Source: Caldifarciminota bacterium (GTDB lineage: Bacteria > Hydrothermota > Tepidihabitantia > Tepidihabitantales > DTDR01). Taken from it: DNA of 58,530 bases. The notes beneath the pieces are model-generated. The model was not told the DNA's origin. It made no database searches and saw only the letters and a program-made list of their open reading frames with translations. This document shows, in pieces, positions 16,464 to 25,695 of this stretch. Made by a program: the position numbers and the translations under genes. Within the stretch, counting starts at the first letter, position 1. Every line of letters begins with the position of its first letter. Location of the stretch: assembly GCA_025060715.1 (NCBI GenBank), contig JANXBG010000007.1, forward strand, positions 1 to 58,530, read 5' to 3'.

Positions 16464-18202
16464 ATTCCTTTTTTTAATTCGCCTTTATATCTTTGACCCG
16501 TTGGTAAATAAAGGGAAGCTTTTATATCGTACTTTTTTATATTTTTTATATTTCTTGCTTCTTTTTCTTTCACCACTTGAGAGGATTGGACATAAATCTT
16601 AAATCTTAATGATTGGTTTAAAGGATAACCATCATCAAAATAATTGCAAATCAAATTTATTGGTATGCTTTCTGAAGGAGCATCTGCTTGAAGATAAACT
16701 TTAAAAAAGCCTATTTGACTATCATTCCTCATAATATTTGGAAAATTGAATAAAGTATCAATAATAGTTAAATAAGGATTTTCCGTGATTGGTTTAATAA
16801 AAAGGTTATAAACAGAATCAATTGGATGGATTGCCCGATTTCTAATCTTTAAATAAATATAAGCAGATTCATTAGGATTTAAAACACTATCCCGATTACC
16901 ATAAAAATCATAAATTTTTACATTTTTTAATTCCAAAAAGGCACCACTAACTTTCGTGAGATAGATATTTACTCCCAAATTTCTTTGACATTCTTGTCGT
17001 ATAAAACTGCTATCATTCCAGCCATACCAAAAGTCATTGGTTGAGGCTTCGATCACAAAGGCGTAGGTGATAAACTTTCTCACACCTTCCCATAAAGTAT
17101 CAGCATATTCCCAATCTGCTGAATTGCCATTAGCCGTATATAAAACCTTAGCAATTTGTCCGGTGCGGGAAGTGGAGTAATTATTATATAATCTAAAACT
17201 ATCAACAACTTCTCTTAAAGTTCTAACATCTGGTGGTGTAAAGGTATCATAACCCCAAGGATACATATTATATCTTCCATAAGTATGATAATCAATTTGA
17301 GCTCTTATCTTTTTAGAAAGCATAAAATCTCTTACTACCCTTGTTTCAGGTTCAGAAAACCTTTCTGGACCGCGATAGGCTTCGCTACTAGGATTAGGTG
17401 AAGAGCCAATATTATCATATGCCCATTTATAACCATAATTTCTATTTAAATCAACACCAACATAAGGAGATTGGATAATTCTCCTATTTTTTCGCCAATT
17501 GGCAGAAGCACCGCCAGAATCAGAATTATAAACATAACCATCCGGATTCATAACTGGTATAAAATAGATTTCCCGGTTATTAATAAGCCAAGTGATTAAA
17601 TTAAAAGGATTTGTTGGGTCATAATTGGTCAAAAGATAGGTAATATAATAAATAAGTACGGAAACTCCCATCGGTTCACGGGCATGGGTTGCCGCATTAA
17701 AAAAGACAGCCGGCTCATTCTCATTAGAATCAGGATAATCAGAAATTTTTACACACCATAAAGGACGATTTTGATGGCTTCGCCCAATATCATAAACTCT
17801 TACTAAATTAGGAAAATTATTTGCCAATCTTTGAATTGTGTCAACCATTTCCCAATAAGTAAAAAAATAACCAAAATCTCTCAGAAGTTCCAAATTATCG
17901 GGATCTATTTTAGTAATCTCTCTAAATTTATCTTTAATATTATAATAAGTTATTTCTACTTTAAAACCTTTTTCTCTTATCTTTTCAATCTGTTTTTGAT
18001 TAGTGATAATAACAATAAAACATTCCTCTTCTTCTTCACCAGCCGTGGCAATATCCAATTCCGAAAAAAAATCTCCCAATTTAGTAAAAAGTTCACAAGC
18101 AGTTTTAAAATATACTTTTGCTTCCATTTTTACTTCTTCACTTTTTAAAAAAGAAAAGATAAAAAGAAAAGATAAAAAGACTGCAAGATTTACTTTTCTC
18201 AT
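16412..18202 (-). CDS. Secreted M14 zinc carboxypeptidase with sorting tail
   Basis: This 596-residue protein has a signal peptide (FLSFLFIFSFLKS). The M14 domain spans about residues 115-400: zinc ligands HxxE in NAATHAREPMG, the zinc His in the AQIDYHTYGR region, NPDGYVYN, the substrate-binding GVDLNRNYGYKW and catalytic Glu in FVIEAS. A beta-rich spacer follows, then a terminal GKI-like tail (SLYLPTGQRYKG, KKGIYFFLKG) resembling T9SS-type sorting domains. Translation starts at ATG 18202 with AAGGAGG 4 bases upstream, and a promoter is visible. It would digest extracellular peptides. Confidence 0.9.
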   Translation of the reverse strand: MRKVNLAVFLSFLFIFSFLKSEEVKMEAKVYFKTACELFTKLGDFFSELDIATAGEEEEECFIVIITNQKQIEKIREKGFKVEITYYNIKDKFREITKIDPDNLELLRDFGYFFTYWEMVDTIQRLANNFPNLVRVYDIGRSHQNRPLWCVKISDYPDSNENEPAVFFNAATHAREPMGVSVLIYYITYLLTNYDPTNPFNLITWLINNREIYFIPVMNPDGYVYNSDSGGASANWRKNRRIIQSPYVGVDLNRNYGYKWAYDNIGSSPNPSSEAYRGPERFSEPETRVVRDFMLSKKIRAQIDYHTYGRYNMYPWGYDTFTPPDVRTLREVVDSFRLYNNYSTSRTGQIAKVLYTANGNSADWEYADTLWEGVRKFITYAFVIEASTNDFWYGWNDSSFIRQECQRNLGVNIYLTKVSGAFLELKNVKIYDFYGNRDSVLNPNESAYIYLKIRNRAIHPIDSVYNLFIKPITENPYLTIIDTLFNFPNIMRNDSQIGFFKVYLQADAPSESIPINLICNYFDDGYPLNQSLRFKIYVQSSQVVKEKEARNIKNIKKYDIKASLYLPTGQRYKGELKKGIYFFLKGNKGYKILIIK

Positions 18203-18232
18203 TTTTCCTCCTTAACTAACATCATTAAATAA

Positions 18233-18261
18233 ATTATAAATAAATTTTTATTTTTATTCAA
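18233..18261 (-). promoter_or_regulatory. Promoter of M14 carboxypeptidase gene
   Basis: Minus strand TTGAAT (18261-18256), 17-bp spacer, TATAAT (18238-18233). The -10 box is about 30 bases before the ATG and an AAGGAGG ribosome site (18213-18207) follows. This is a conventional leadered start, unlike the leaderless ones nearby. Confidence 0.6.
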
Positions 18262-18474
18262 TTTTTAAAATATTAATTTTTTAAATTTTTACAATTTTAC
18301 AAAAAGTGTGAATAAAAAAGAGGTTTTTGATATAGATCGCCCAAATCTTTCCTTTGTTGTCAACCTATTTTTTTGCGTATTTCAGCGAGGATAAAGAGGA
18401 TATATTGGTAATTTATCTAATATGGGAGTATAGAAGTAGGATGAAGTTTTTCTACCTAGTAAGTAAATTTTAGA

Positions 18475-18594
18475 GAAAGTGATACAATTGATATTGGTAG
18501 TGATGCCTATATTTATCCTTTTGAAACAGAGAATAAACGATTTAATATTTCTATTAATATCAGCGAGCCAATTTTTAAAGGTCATATCTTATAA
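18475..18594 (+). pseudogene. Possible 39-codon coding remnant
   Basis: In the otherwise empty 18203-18581 interval, one plus-strand frame reads ESDTIDIGSDAYIY then FETENKRFNISINISEP before TAA. It looks protein-like (beta-rich, surface protein style) but has no start codon and a stop just upstream. It overlaps the end of the convergent PP-loop gene by 13 bases. It may be a relic of a lost secreted protein or chance. Confidence 0.25.
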
Positions 18595-19565
18595 ACTTGA
18601 AAATCTTCCTTTTGGGGAGTGCTAGCTATTATAATGTTTTCTTCTTTTATTATCTCTTTTCCTTTTTTTATAATAACTAAAAAATTTTTTTTCTTATCTT
18701 TGGAATAGGCGGAGAGCAAATTAAACATTTTTTCTTCAATTTCCTTATCCGGTGAAAGTAACACAGGTGCATTAAAATTTTGGGGAATAATTAATAGATA
18801 GTTTTTAATCTCACCCAATTTTATTAACCTTTCGTTCTCTTCTTTATTTCGACCAATTACATATTTCTTGCCATCAACCCGAAAATGGCGACCAATTTTT
18901 AGAATTTCAATATCAATTAAATCAAAATCACCTTTTAAATTATCTTTAAAATCTTTTAATCTCTTAGAAAAATTCTCATCCACTAAAAGACAGCCACAAG
19001 AGGTTGGTGGAATCTCAAAAATCCCAAATTCTTGTAATAATCTTATCTGTTCTTTTCTTTCTCTTCCTTTTATGGCGTATAATTTTTCTCTGTCAATCAA
19101 TCCCTTTTCTTCAAAAATTGTTGGCGGTAATAACTTGGCTGATAAGGGCCGCAAAACAATCCCTTTTACCTCTGCTTCCTTTTCAATTATCATTAATTGG
19201 TGAAAATGTTGGCTTTTTGGTCTTTGGGATAAAACCTCACCAGTAATTAATAAATCTCCTTTTATTTCGGCTAAATATTTTTTTGCCTTTTTGAAAAGAT
19301 ATATCCGACAATCAATACAAGGATTCATTCCTCGACCATAACCATATTTTGGTGAAAAAACAACTTCTTTTATGTAATCAATTCCTGCTACTTCTAATTT
19401 TATATTTTTTAAGAAAGTGATTTTATTTCCGCTTGTTTTTGGGCATTTACAAAAAGGTGTTTTTAAATGGTAAGGATAAATTTCTATCCCTAATTTTTCA
19501 CAAATAAGACCAGCTAAAGTAGAATCTAATCCTCCAGAATATAATAACACACCCTTTAATTTCAT
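18582..19565 (-). CDS. PP-loop ATPase, MnmA/ThiI-like, with NFACT-R-like C-terminus
   Basis: This 327-residue protein opens with the PP-loop LLYSGGLDSTLAG, which adenylates a substrate. Conserved Cys residues follow (PFCKCPKTSGN, MNPCIDCRIYLF, PPTSCGCLL), as in tRNA thiolation enzymes. The region GRHFRVDGKKYVIGRNKEEN resembles the NFACT-R (DUF814) RNA-binding segment seen fused to such PP-loop proteins. A tRNA-modification role, probably sulfur insertion, is likely; the exact base is unknown. ATG 19565 lies 6 bases after its -10 box, so the mRNA is predicted leaderless. It is divergent from the DUF763 gene. Confidence 0.72.
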   Translation of the reverse strand: MKLKGVLLYSGGLDSTLAGLICEKLGIEIYPYHLKTPFCKCPKTSGNKITFLKNIKLEVAGIDYIKEVVFSPKYGYGRGMNPCIDCRIYLFKKAKKYLAEIKGDLLITGEVLSQRPKSQHFHQLMIIEKEAEVKGIVLRPLSAKLLPPTIFEEKGLIDREKLYAIKGRERKEQIRLLQEFGIFEIPPTSCGCLLVDENFSKRLKDFKDNLKGDFDLIDIEILKIGRHFRVDGKKYVIGRNKEENERLIKLGEIKNYLLIIPQNFNAPVLLSPDKEIEEKMFNLLSAYSKDKKKNFLVIIKKGKEIIKEENIIIASTPQKEDFQVYKI

Positions 19566-19571
19566 AAATAA

Positions 19572-19600
19572 ATTATATTTTGACTTTTTATTAAATTCAA
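19572..19600 (-). promoter_or_regulatory. Leaderless promoter of PP-loop gene
   Basis: Minus strand TTGAAT (19600-19595), 17-bp spacer, TATAAT (19577-19572), then 6 bases to ATG at 19565. It is interleaved with the divergent DUF763 promoter in a 49-bp intergenic space. Confidence 0.65.
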
Positions 19601-19608
19601 ATTAAAAT
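19580..19608 (+). promoter_or_regulatory. Leaderless promoter of DUF763 gene
   Basis: TTGACT (19580-19585), 17-bp spacer, TAAAAT (19603-19608), then 6 bases to ATG at 19615. No Shine-Dalgarno site is possible if transcription starts at the usual distance. Confidence 0.65.
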
Positions 19609-19614
19609 AAATTA

Positions 19615-20676
19615 ATGCCAAGAATTTGTGAACTTCCTTTACATTACGGTGAGACACCAAGATGGCTTTTTTCTTTAATGGTAAAATTGGGAGCAAAGAT
19701 TATTGAACTTTTCTTAATGGAAAAAAGCCCTTCTTTTCTTTTAGAAAAGCTTTCTGACCCCTTTTGGTTTCAAGCTTTAGGCTCTGTTTTGGGTTTTGAT
19801 TGGCACTCTTCAGGATTAACTACCACACTCTGTGCTGCATTAAAACAGGCAATAAGAGAACTTTCTTTAAAAGAGATAATTATTGCTGGTGGCAAAGGGA
19901 AAGCAGGTTTAAATACTCCACAGGAATTAGATGAAATTGGTTATAAATTGGGAATAGATGTTAGTTCTTTAATCTTTGCCTCCAAAACCACCGCTAAAAT
20001 TGATTCTGTTGCTTTACAAGATGGATACTTTTTATATCACCACACAATTTTTGCTACTAAAGATGGTGAATGGGTGGTTATCCAACAGGGAATGAATACT
20101 GATACTTCTTTGGCAAGAAGATACCATTGGTATTCAAAGGAGTTAAAAGACTATGTGTGTGAGCCTCATAAAGCAGTAGTATCTCTAAAATCGCATAAAA
20201 AAGTGCTAAATTTAGTTGCTTATGAAAATGAAAATATAAGAAAAACGATATCAGAAATTGCTCAACGTAAGCCGGAAAAGAATTTGAAAGATTTATATTA
20301 TATTTTCAGTTTGAAATTACCAAAAGAACATCCAGTGAGAATTGAAGACCTATCTTTAGAAAGATTACATAAGAAATTAAAAAAAATTTATGAAGAAAAA
20401 CCAAAAGATTTTTTATCTTTAATCAACCTTGAGGGAGTAGGGGAGAAGACAATAAGAGCATTAACTTTAATTTCTCATTTAGTATATAAAGAAAATATTA
20501 GTTTCCGAGACGTAAGGATTTTTTCTTATGCCCATGGCGGTAAAGATGGTCATCCCTATCCAATTGTTAAAAAAGATTACGAATTAACAATCAGCCTTTT
20601 AGAAAAAGCAATAAAAGAAAGTAAGATCGGGAGAGAAGAAAAAATCTCTTGCCTTAAAAGATTGTCAACAATTTGA
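19615..20676 (+). CDS. DUF763 domain protein
   Basis: This 353-residue protein matches the DUF763 (COG1415) pattern from its first residues: MPRICELPLHYGETPRWLF, WFQALGSVLGFDWHSSGLTT, then FSYAHGGKDGHPYPI near the end. A helix-hairpin-helix-like segment, LINLEGVGEKTIRALTLI, at about residues 265-282 suggests nucleic-acid binding. The family is common in archaea and thermophiles and has no established function that I know. It overlaps the following m5C methyltransferase by 4 bases, which would fit a nucleic-acid role. Confidence 0.85.
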   Translation: MPRICELPLHYGETPRWLFSLMVKLGAKIIELFLMEKSPSFLLEKLSDPFWFQALGSVLGFDWHSSGLTTTLCAALKQAIRELSLKEIIIAGGKGKAGLNTPQELDEIGYKLGIDVSSLIFASKTTAKIDSVALQDGYFLYHHTIFATKDGEWVVIQQGMNTDTSLARRYHWYSKELKDYVCEPHKAVVSLKSHKKVLNLVAYENENIRKTISEIAQRKPEKNLKDLYYIFSLKLPKEHPVRIEDLSLERLHKKLKKIYEEKPKDFLSLINLEGVGEKTIRALTLISHLVYKENISFRDVRIFSYAHGGKDGHPYPIVKKDYELTISLLEKAIKESKIGREEKISCLKRLSTI

Positions 20677-21596
20677 AACTTCCTGAAAAGTTTATTTTAC
20701 GATATGAAAAAATCATTCCTGAGTTTACACTTTTTTTAAAATCCTTAGAGAAAAAGAGAAAACTTTCTATAAGAATAAATTCTTTAAAAGTCAATAAAAG
20801 AATGATGGAAGAGATTCTTAAAAAATATGACTATGAATCAATCACTTTTTATCCTTATGCTTTTAGATTAAAAAGTGAAAGAGATGAATTTTCTATTGGT
20901 AATACTTTGGAACATTTTTTAGGTTATATCTATGTTCAAGATATTGCTTCAATGATTCCACCGATTGTTTTAGAACCAAAAAAATATGAAAAAGTTTTGG
21001 ATTTAACCGCAGCTCCTGGTTCAAAAACAACTTTAATTTCAGCGATAATGGAGAACACCGGATTAATAGTGGCTAATGATATAAATATAGATAGATTAAA
21101 AGCATTAACCGGTAATATTGATCGCATGGGTTGTTTGAATGTAGTGATTACTAATCTTCACGGCGAAAGATTTGGCAATCTTTTTCCTGAATATTTTGAC
21201 AAAGTTCTTTTAGACGCTCCTTGTAGTAGCGAAGGAACAATCAGCAAAAATTATGAAGTATTAAACCATTGGAATGAGTTATATATTAATAAAATGGCAA
21301 AAATCCAAAAGAATTTAATTATCTCTGCTTTTAAAAGTCTTAAAAAAGATGGTATTTTAGTTTATTCTACCTGCACCTTTGCTCCCGAAGAAAACGAAGG
21401 AGTGATTGATTTTCTTTTAAGGAGATATGATAATGCCCTTTTAGAAGAGATAAATATACCGGGAATAAAAACCTGTGAAGGAATAACCGAATGGGAAGGG
21501 TTTAAAAATGAAGAGTTAAAAAGATGTGTAAGAATTTATCCTCATTATAATGAATGCGAAGGTTTTTTTATTGCCCGAATTAGAAAACTTCCTTAA
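20673..21596 (+). CDS. RsmB/NOP-family RNA m5C methyltransferase
   Basis: This 307-residue SAM-dependent RNA cytosine-C5 methyltransferase has motif I VLDLTAAPGSKTTLIS, motif II VANDINIDRL and motif IV LLDAPCSSEGTISKN. Motif VI is VYSTCTFAPEENEGVIDFLL, with the two Cys residues of the family's catalytic pair (PCS and TCT). It starts at TTG 20673, overlapping the DUF763 stop as TTGA. It lacks the NusB-like N-terminal domain of RsmB and the long C-terminal tail of RsmF, so it resembles the short archaeal/NSUN6-like tRNA or rRNA enzymes. Substrate unresolved. Confidence 0.87.
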   Translation: MKLPEKFILRYEKIIPEFTLFLKSLEKKRKLSIRINSLKVNKRMMEEILKKYDYESITFYPYAFRLKSERDEFSIGNTLEHFLGYIYVQDIASMIPPIVLEPKKYEKVLDLTAAPGSKTTLISAIMENTGLIVANDINIDRLKALTGNIDRMGCLNVVITNLHGERFGNLFPEYFDKVLLDAPCSSEGTISKNYEVLNHWNELYINKMAKIQKNLIISAFKSLKKDGILVYSTCTFAPEENEGVIDFLLRRYDNALLEEINIPGIKTCEGITEWEGFKNEELKRCVRIYPHYNECEGFFIARIRKLP

Positions 21597-21598
21597 AG

Positions 21599-22147
21599 AT
21601 GAAAAATAGCTGGGTAATTATAATCTTAATATTTATTGGTATAATAATTTTAAGTTTGGTTTATCTTTCACAGAAGATAAAGAGAGAAAAATTTAAAATA
21701 GAATATTTCCCCATCTATGGTGTTGATGCCCAAAGAGGAAAAGAGAAAATAAATTTTTATGTTCCTATACCAAAAAATCTTTCTTTAATAAAAAAATTAA
21801 AAATAATTGCTGACCAATTATCTAAATTTAAATTTAATGGCTTACCAATTAATGTTTTAAGGATTGAAGAGAAGAATAACAAAAAGATTGCGATTATTGA
21901 TTTACAAGAAACGGCTTTTTCCGATTCCAAGAATTTTTTACCTTCTTGGCGAACAAAATATTTTCAAGGTTCTACCGGTGGCTATATTACTACCTTAACT
22001 TTAACCAAATCTTTTTTACAAGAAGATTATCAAGGAGAATGGATTGATGGAATAGAATTTTATTACGAAGGAAAACCAATATTAGAAGGTGAATGGGACC
22101 ATATTACACTGTATGGAACAATATACCGATTTAAAAATAAATATTAA
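21599..22147 (+). CDS. Membrane-anchored GerMN-like protein
   Basis: In this 182-residue protein the N-terminal helix (WVIIILIFIGIIILSLVYL) anchors it, with the remainder outside the cytoplasm. The pattern of an early strand (INFYVPIP), a helix (LIKKLKIIADQL), IAIIDL, then a late helix and strand ending in DGIEFYYEGKPI resembles the GerMN fold found in GerM and LpqB-type envelope proteins. The match is weak. It starts 3 bases after the m5C methylase stop and precedes the separate metG promoter. Confidence 0.45.
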   Translation: MKNSWVIIILIFIGIIILSLVYLSQKIKREKFKIEYFPIYGVDAQRGKEKINFYVPIPKNLSLIKKLKIIADQLSKFKFNGLPINVLRIEEKNNKKIAIIDLQETAFSDSKNFLPSWRTKYFQGSTGGYITTLTLTKSFLQEDYQGEWIDGIEFYYEGKPILEGEWDHITLYGTIYRFKNKY

Positions 22148-22154
22148 AAGATTT

Positions 22155-22182
22155 TTGACTTTTTTTTCTTATATTTTATAAT
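22155..22182 (+). promoter_or_regulatory. Leaderless promoter of metG
   Basis: TTGACT (22155-22160), 16-bp spacer, TATAAT (22177-22182), then 5 bases to ATG at 22188. Predicted transcription start coincides with the start codon. Confidence 0.7.
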
Positions 22183-22187
22183 TTTTT

Positions 22188-24164
22188 ATGAAAATTTTAG
22201 TAACTAGTGCTTTACCCTATGCCAATGGTGATATCCATTTAGGCCATTTAGCCGGTTGTTATTTACCTGCTGATATCTATGTCCGTTATCAAAAATCAAG
22301 AAAAAGGGATTGTATTCATATTTGTGGCACTGATGAGCACGGTGTGCCCATTATTATTGCTGCCTTAGAAAAGAAATGTTCGCCAAAAGAAGTAATTGAT
22401 TATTATTATGAAAGAATTAAAAAAGCTTTTGAAGATTTTGGTATTATCTTTGATAACTTCTCAAGAACCTCTCTACCTCTTCATCATAAAATCTCTCAGG
22501 ATTTCTTTTTGAAGATTTACCAAGATGGATATATCTACAAAAAAGAAATGAGTCAATTTTATTGCGAAAGTTGTCAACTATTTTTAGCCGATAGATATAT
22601 TTATGGAATTTGTCCTTTTTGTCATAACCAAAAAGCTCGAGGTGACCAATGTGAACTCTGTGGCCGTTGGCTTGAACCTTTTCAATTAATTTCGCCTAAA
22701 TGTAAAATTTGCAATAGCTCACCAATTGAAAAGAAAACTTTTCACTATTTTTTTGCTTTAAGTAGATTACAAGAAAAATTAAGAGAGTGGCTTTCTACTA
22801 AAGATTTTTGGAAAGATAATGTAAAAAAATTTTCTCTCGGTTTATTAAATCAAGGGTTGGAAGATCGAGCAATTAGTAGAGATTTACCGTGGGGAGTAAG
22901 AATTCCTTTGGAAGAAGCTAAAGATAAAGTTCTTTATGTTTGGTTTGATGCGCCGATTGGTTATATTTCATCCACAGTGGAATGGGCAGAAAAAAATAAT
23001 AAAGGAGATTTGTGGAAAGAGTATTGGCTAAATTCTGATACAAGATTAATCCATTTTATCGGTAAAGATAATATTATCTTCCACGCGTTAATCTGGCCGG
23101 CAATGCTTATCGCTCATGGAGATTATATTCTTCCTTATAATATTCCCGCTAATGAATTTCTCAATTTAGAGGGTAGAAAATTATCTACTTCAGAAAACTG
23201 GGCAGTTTGGCTTATTGATTATTTAAAAGAATTTCCTCCTGATATGCTTCGTTATACCCTGGCGGTAAATCTACCCGAAACCAATGATATTGATTTTACT
23301 TGGAAAGATTTTCAAACAAAAGTGAATAACGAATTGGCTGATATTTTAGGCAATTTTGTTAATCGAGTTTTATTGTTTATTAAAAGAAGTTTAAAAGGAA
23401 AAATCCCCGAAGATTTGGAATTAGATAATAAAGTTTTAGAAACCATTAAAGAAATAAAAACAAAAGTAGAAAATTTGATTGAAAATTTTGAAATCAAAAA
23501 TGGTATAAAAGAATTGATGAAATTACCTTCTTTTGGCAATCAATATTTTGATCATGAAGCTCCTTGGCAGACATTAAAAAGCAATTTTAAAAAATGTGAG
23601 AAAACAATTACTAACTGCTTAATTTTGATTAAAAGTATTGAAGTTCTATTTCGCCCCTACTTGCCTTTTACTTGTGAAAAAATTAGAAATTTTTTGAATT
23701 TAAAAAAATTTGAATGGGATGACGTTTTAGAAAAAGAATTTTTATTAAGCAAACCAATTTTAAAAGAAGTAGAAATATTGTTTAACAAAATTCCTGAAGA
23801 AAAGATTGAGCTACAGTTAAAAAAATTAAAAGGAGGAAAAATGGAGATAACCATTGAGGATTTTAAAAAACTTGATCTAAGGGTCGGAAGAGTTTTAAAT
23901 TGTGAAAGGGTAAAAGGAAGTGATAAACTGTTGGTTTTAGAAATAGATATTGGTAAAGAGTTGCGACAAATAGTTGCTGGCATAGGCAATACTTATGAAC
24001 CTAAAGATTTGATTGGTAAAAATGTTATTGTTATTTGTAATCTCCAACCAGCAAAAATTAAGGGTATTGAGTCTAACGGTATGCTTTTGGCGGTTGGGGA
24101 AGAACGGGCAATTGCTATTTTGACTACGGATAAAGATGTGCCACCGGGAAGTATTGTAAGATAA
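22188..24164 (+). CDS. metG: Methionyl-tRNA synthetase with C-terminal tRNA-binding domain
   Basis: This 658-residue class I synthetase charges tRNA-Met. The HIGH box is HLGH (residues 17-20), CGTDEHGVPI follows, and the KMSKS box is KLSTS. The zinc insertion carries four paired-Cys knuckles (CESC, CPFC, CELC, CKIC), the two-zinc type. After the helical anticodon domain the C-terminus (about 555-658) is a Trbp111/EMAP-like OB fold: KKLDLRVGRVL, LVLEIDIG and SNGMLLA. It is the first gene of metG-tatD-rsmA. Confidence 0.96.
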   Translation: MKILVTSALPYANGDIHLGHLAGCYLPADIYVRYQKSRKRDCIHICGTDEHGVPIIIAALEKKCSPKEVIDYYYERIKKAFEDFGIIFDNFSRTSLPLHHKISQDFFLKIYQDGYIYKKEMSQFYCESCQLFLADRYIYGICPFCHNQKARGDQCELCGRWLEPFQLISPKCKICNSSPIEKKTFHYFFALSRLQEKLREWLSTKDFWKDNVKKFSLGLLNQGLEDRAISRDLPWGVRIPLEEAKDKVLYVWFDAPIGYISSTVEWAEKNNKGDLWKEYWLNSDTRLIHFIGKDNIIFHALIWPAMLIAHGDYILPYNIPANEFLNLEGRKLSTSENWAVWLIDYLKEFPPDMLRYTLAVNLPETNDIDFTWKDFQTKVNNELADILGNFVNRVLLFIKRSLKGKIPEDLELDNKVLETIKEIKTKVENLIENFEIKNGIKELMKLPSFGNQYFDHEAPWQTLKSNFKKCEKTITNCLILIKSIEVLFRPYLPFTCEKIRNFLNLKKFEWDDVLEKEFLLSKPILKEVEILFNKIPEEKIELQLKKLKGGKMEITIEDFKKLDLRVGRVLNCERVKGSDKLLVLEIDIGKELRQIVAGIGNTYEPKDLIGKNVIVICNLQPAKIKGIESNGMLLAVGEERAIAILTTDKDVPPGSIVR

Positions 24165-24923
24165 ATGTTTTGTGATATTCATGCTCATTTAACTGAAGAG
24201 GATTATAAACAAGATCTACCCTTGGTGATTGAACGAGCAAAAATAGAGAATGTGAACTTAATTATTTTAGTTGGAATTGATATAGAAGATAGTAAAAAAT
24301 TAATTGAAATAATAAAAAAGGATAAAATTCTTTATGGTAATGTAGGTATTCATCCCCATGAAGCAGACCGGATAAAAGAAGAGGATATAAAAAAAATTTA
24401 TAATTTATTAAAGGAAGAAAAAATTTGTGGAATTGGTGAAATTGGTTTAGATTTTTATAAAAACTATTCTCAGAGGGAAAATCAGATTAAGGTTTTTAAA
24501 GAACTTGTAAAAATTGCTAAAGAATTCAATTTGCCAATGAATATCCATTTACGAGAAAGTCATAGAGAGGGTTTAAAAATATTAAAAGAAATTAATTATT
24601 TTAAAGGTGTTTTACATTGTTTTTCGGGTAATGAAGAAATTTTAAAATCAGCAATTGATTTGGGATTATACATTTCCTATTCGGGTGTGATAACTTTTGG
24701 TAGTGAAAGATTGGAAAGGCTTTTAAAGAAGACACCCTTAGATAGATTATTATTAGAAACTGACGCTCCTTATCTTACTCCCGTCCCTAAAAGAGGAATG
24801 AGAAATGAGCCTTCTTACATAAAATATATCTATCAAAAAGTAAGTGAAGTTTTAGAAATGGAAATTAAGGAATTAGAAAGAAGAATTGAAGAAAATGTTA
24901 AAAGACTTTTCACAATTAATTAA
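24165..24923 (+). CDS. tatD: TatD-family metal-dependent DNase
   Basis: This 252-residue TIM-barrel hydrolase has metal ligands visible in FCDIHAHL (HxH), GEIGLDF (Glu), NIHLRES (His), LHCFSG (His) and LLETDAPYLTP (Asp). Length is typical of TatD/YcfH. The ATG directly follows the metG stop with no gap, and metG-tatD-rsmA is a widely conserved gene order. Likely role: 3'-5' exonuclease in DNA repair or turnover. Confidence 0.92.
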   Translation: MFCDIHAHLTEEDYKQDLPLVIERAKIENVNLIILVGIDIEDSKKLIEIIKKDKILYGNVGIHPHEADRIKEEDIKKIYNLLKEEKICGIGEIGLDFYKNYSQRENQIKVFKELVKIAKEFNLPMNIHLRESHREGLKILKEINYFKGVLHCFSGNEEILKSAIDLGLYISYSGVITFGSERLERLLKKTPLDRLLLETDAPYLTPVPKRGMRNEPSYIKYIYQKVSEVLEMEIKELERRIEENVKRLFTIN

Positions 24924-25695
24924 AAAAGTTAAATTAAAAAAATCTCTTTCCCAAGTTTTTTTGAAAAATAAAAAGATTGCTGAACGAATAGTTGACTTCT
25001 TAGAGTTAAAAGGTGAAGAAATTGTATTGGAAATCGGTGTCGGTGACGGAATTTTAACAGAGTATTTAATAAAAAAAGCAAAATTTGTTTATGGAGTAGA
25101 AATTGATAAAAGATTAGTTGATTTATTAATAGAAAAATTTAGAGGAGTGGAAAATTTACAATTAATTTGCCAAGATATTTTACAATATGATATTAGTGAT
25201 AAAAAAAATTTAATAATTGTGGGTAATATTCCTTTTAATATTTCTACCCCTTTAATTTTTTGGTTATTAAAATATCACAAGAATTTTCAAAAGGCAATTC
25301 TTTCTTTTCAAAAAGAGTTTGCTTTAAGGTTATTAGCAAAAATAAAAAATAAAAATTATTCACCTATCACAATTTTAACAGATAATTTTTTTATTAAAAA
25401 AAGTCTTTTTGTGATTGACCGAAAATATTTTTTTCCGCCGCCAAAGGTTTCCACAATGGTAATGTTAATTATTCCTAAAGAAGAACCTCTTTATAAAGTA
25501 GAGTATGAAAGTTTCTTTAAATTTTTAAGAATTATTTTTTCTCAGAGAAGAAAAAAATTATTAAATATTATTGTCAATAATTTTGGTAAAGAAAAATTAG
25601 AATTATTAAAAGGATTATCAATCGATCTAACTAAAAGGCCAGAGGAAATTGAACTAAAGGAATTTTATCTTCTTTTTAATCACCTTGCCAAATAA
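24895..25695 (+). CDS. rsmA: 16S rRNA dimethyladenosine transferase RsmA (KsgA)
   Basis: This enzyme dimethylates A1518 and A1519 of 16S rRNA. Signatures: KSLSQVFLKN (KSLGQNFL-type), EIGVGDGILTEYL (SAM motif I), VGNIPFNISTPLIFWLL (NLPYNIS-type motif IV) and the C-terminal FSQRRKKLLNII. I prefer the ATG at 24895 over the TTG at 24886 because it gives the usual distance to the KSLxQ motif. It overlaps tatD by 29 bases and the convergent amidohydrolase gene by 20 bases. Confidence 0.93.
   Translation: MLKDFSQLIKKVKLKKSLSQVFLKNKKIAERIVDFLELKGEEIVLEIGVGDGILTEYLIKKAKFVYGVEIDKRLVDLLIEKFRGVENLQLICQDILQYDISDKKNLIIVGNIPFNISTPLIFWLLKYHKNFQKAILSFQKEFALRLLAKIKNKNYSPITILTDNFFIKKSLFVIDRKYFFPPPKVSTMVMLIIPKEEPLYKVEYESFFKFLRIIFSQRRKKLLNIIVNNFGKEKLELLKGLSIDLTKRPEEIELKEFYLLFNHLAK

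Noticed and set aside
18382-18585. 67-residue minus-strand ORF
   Set aside because: No start context or protein-like composition; it is antisense to the better plus-strand remnant.
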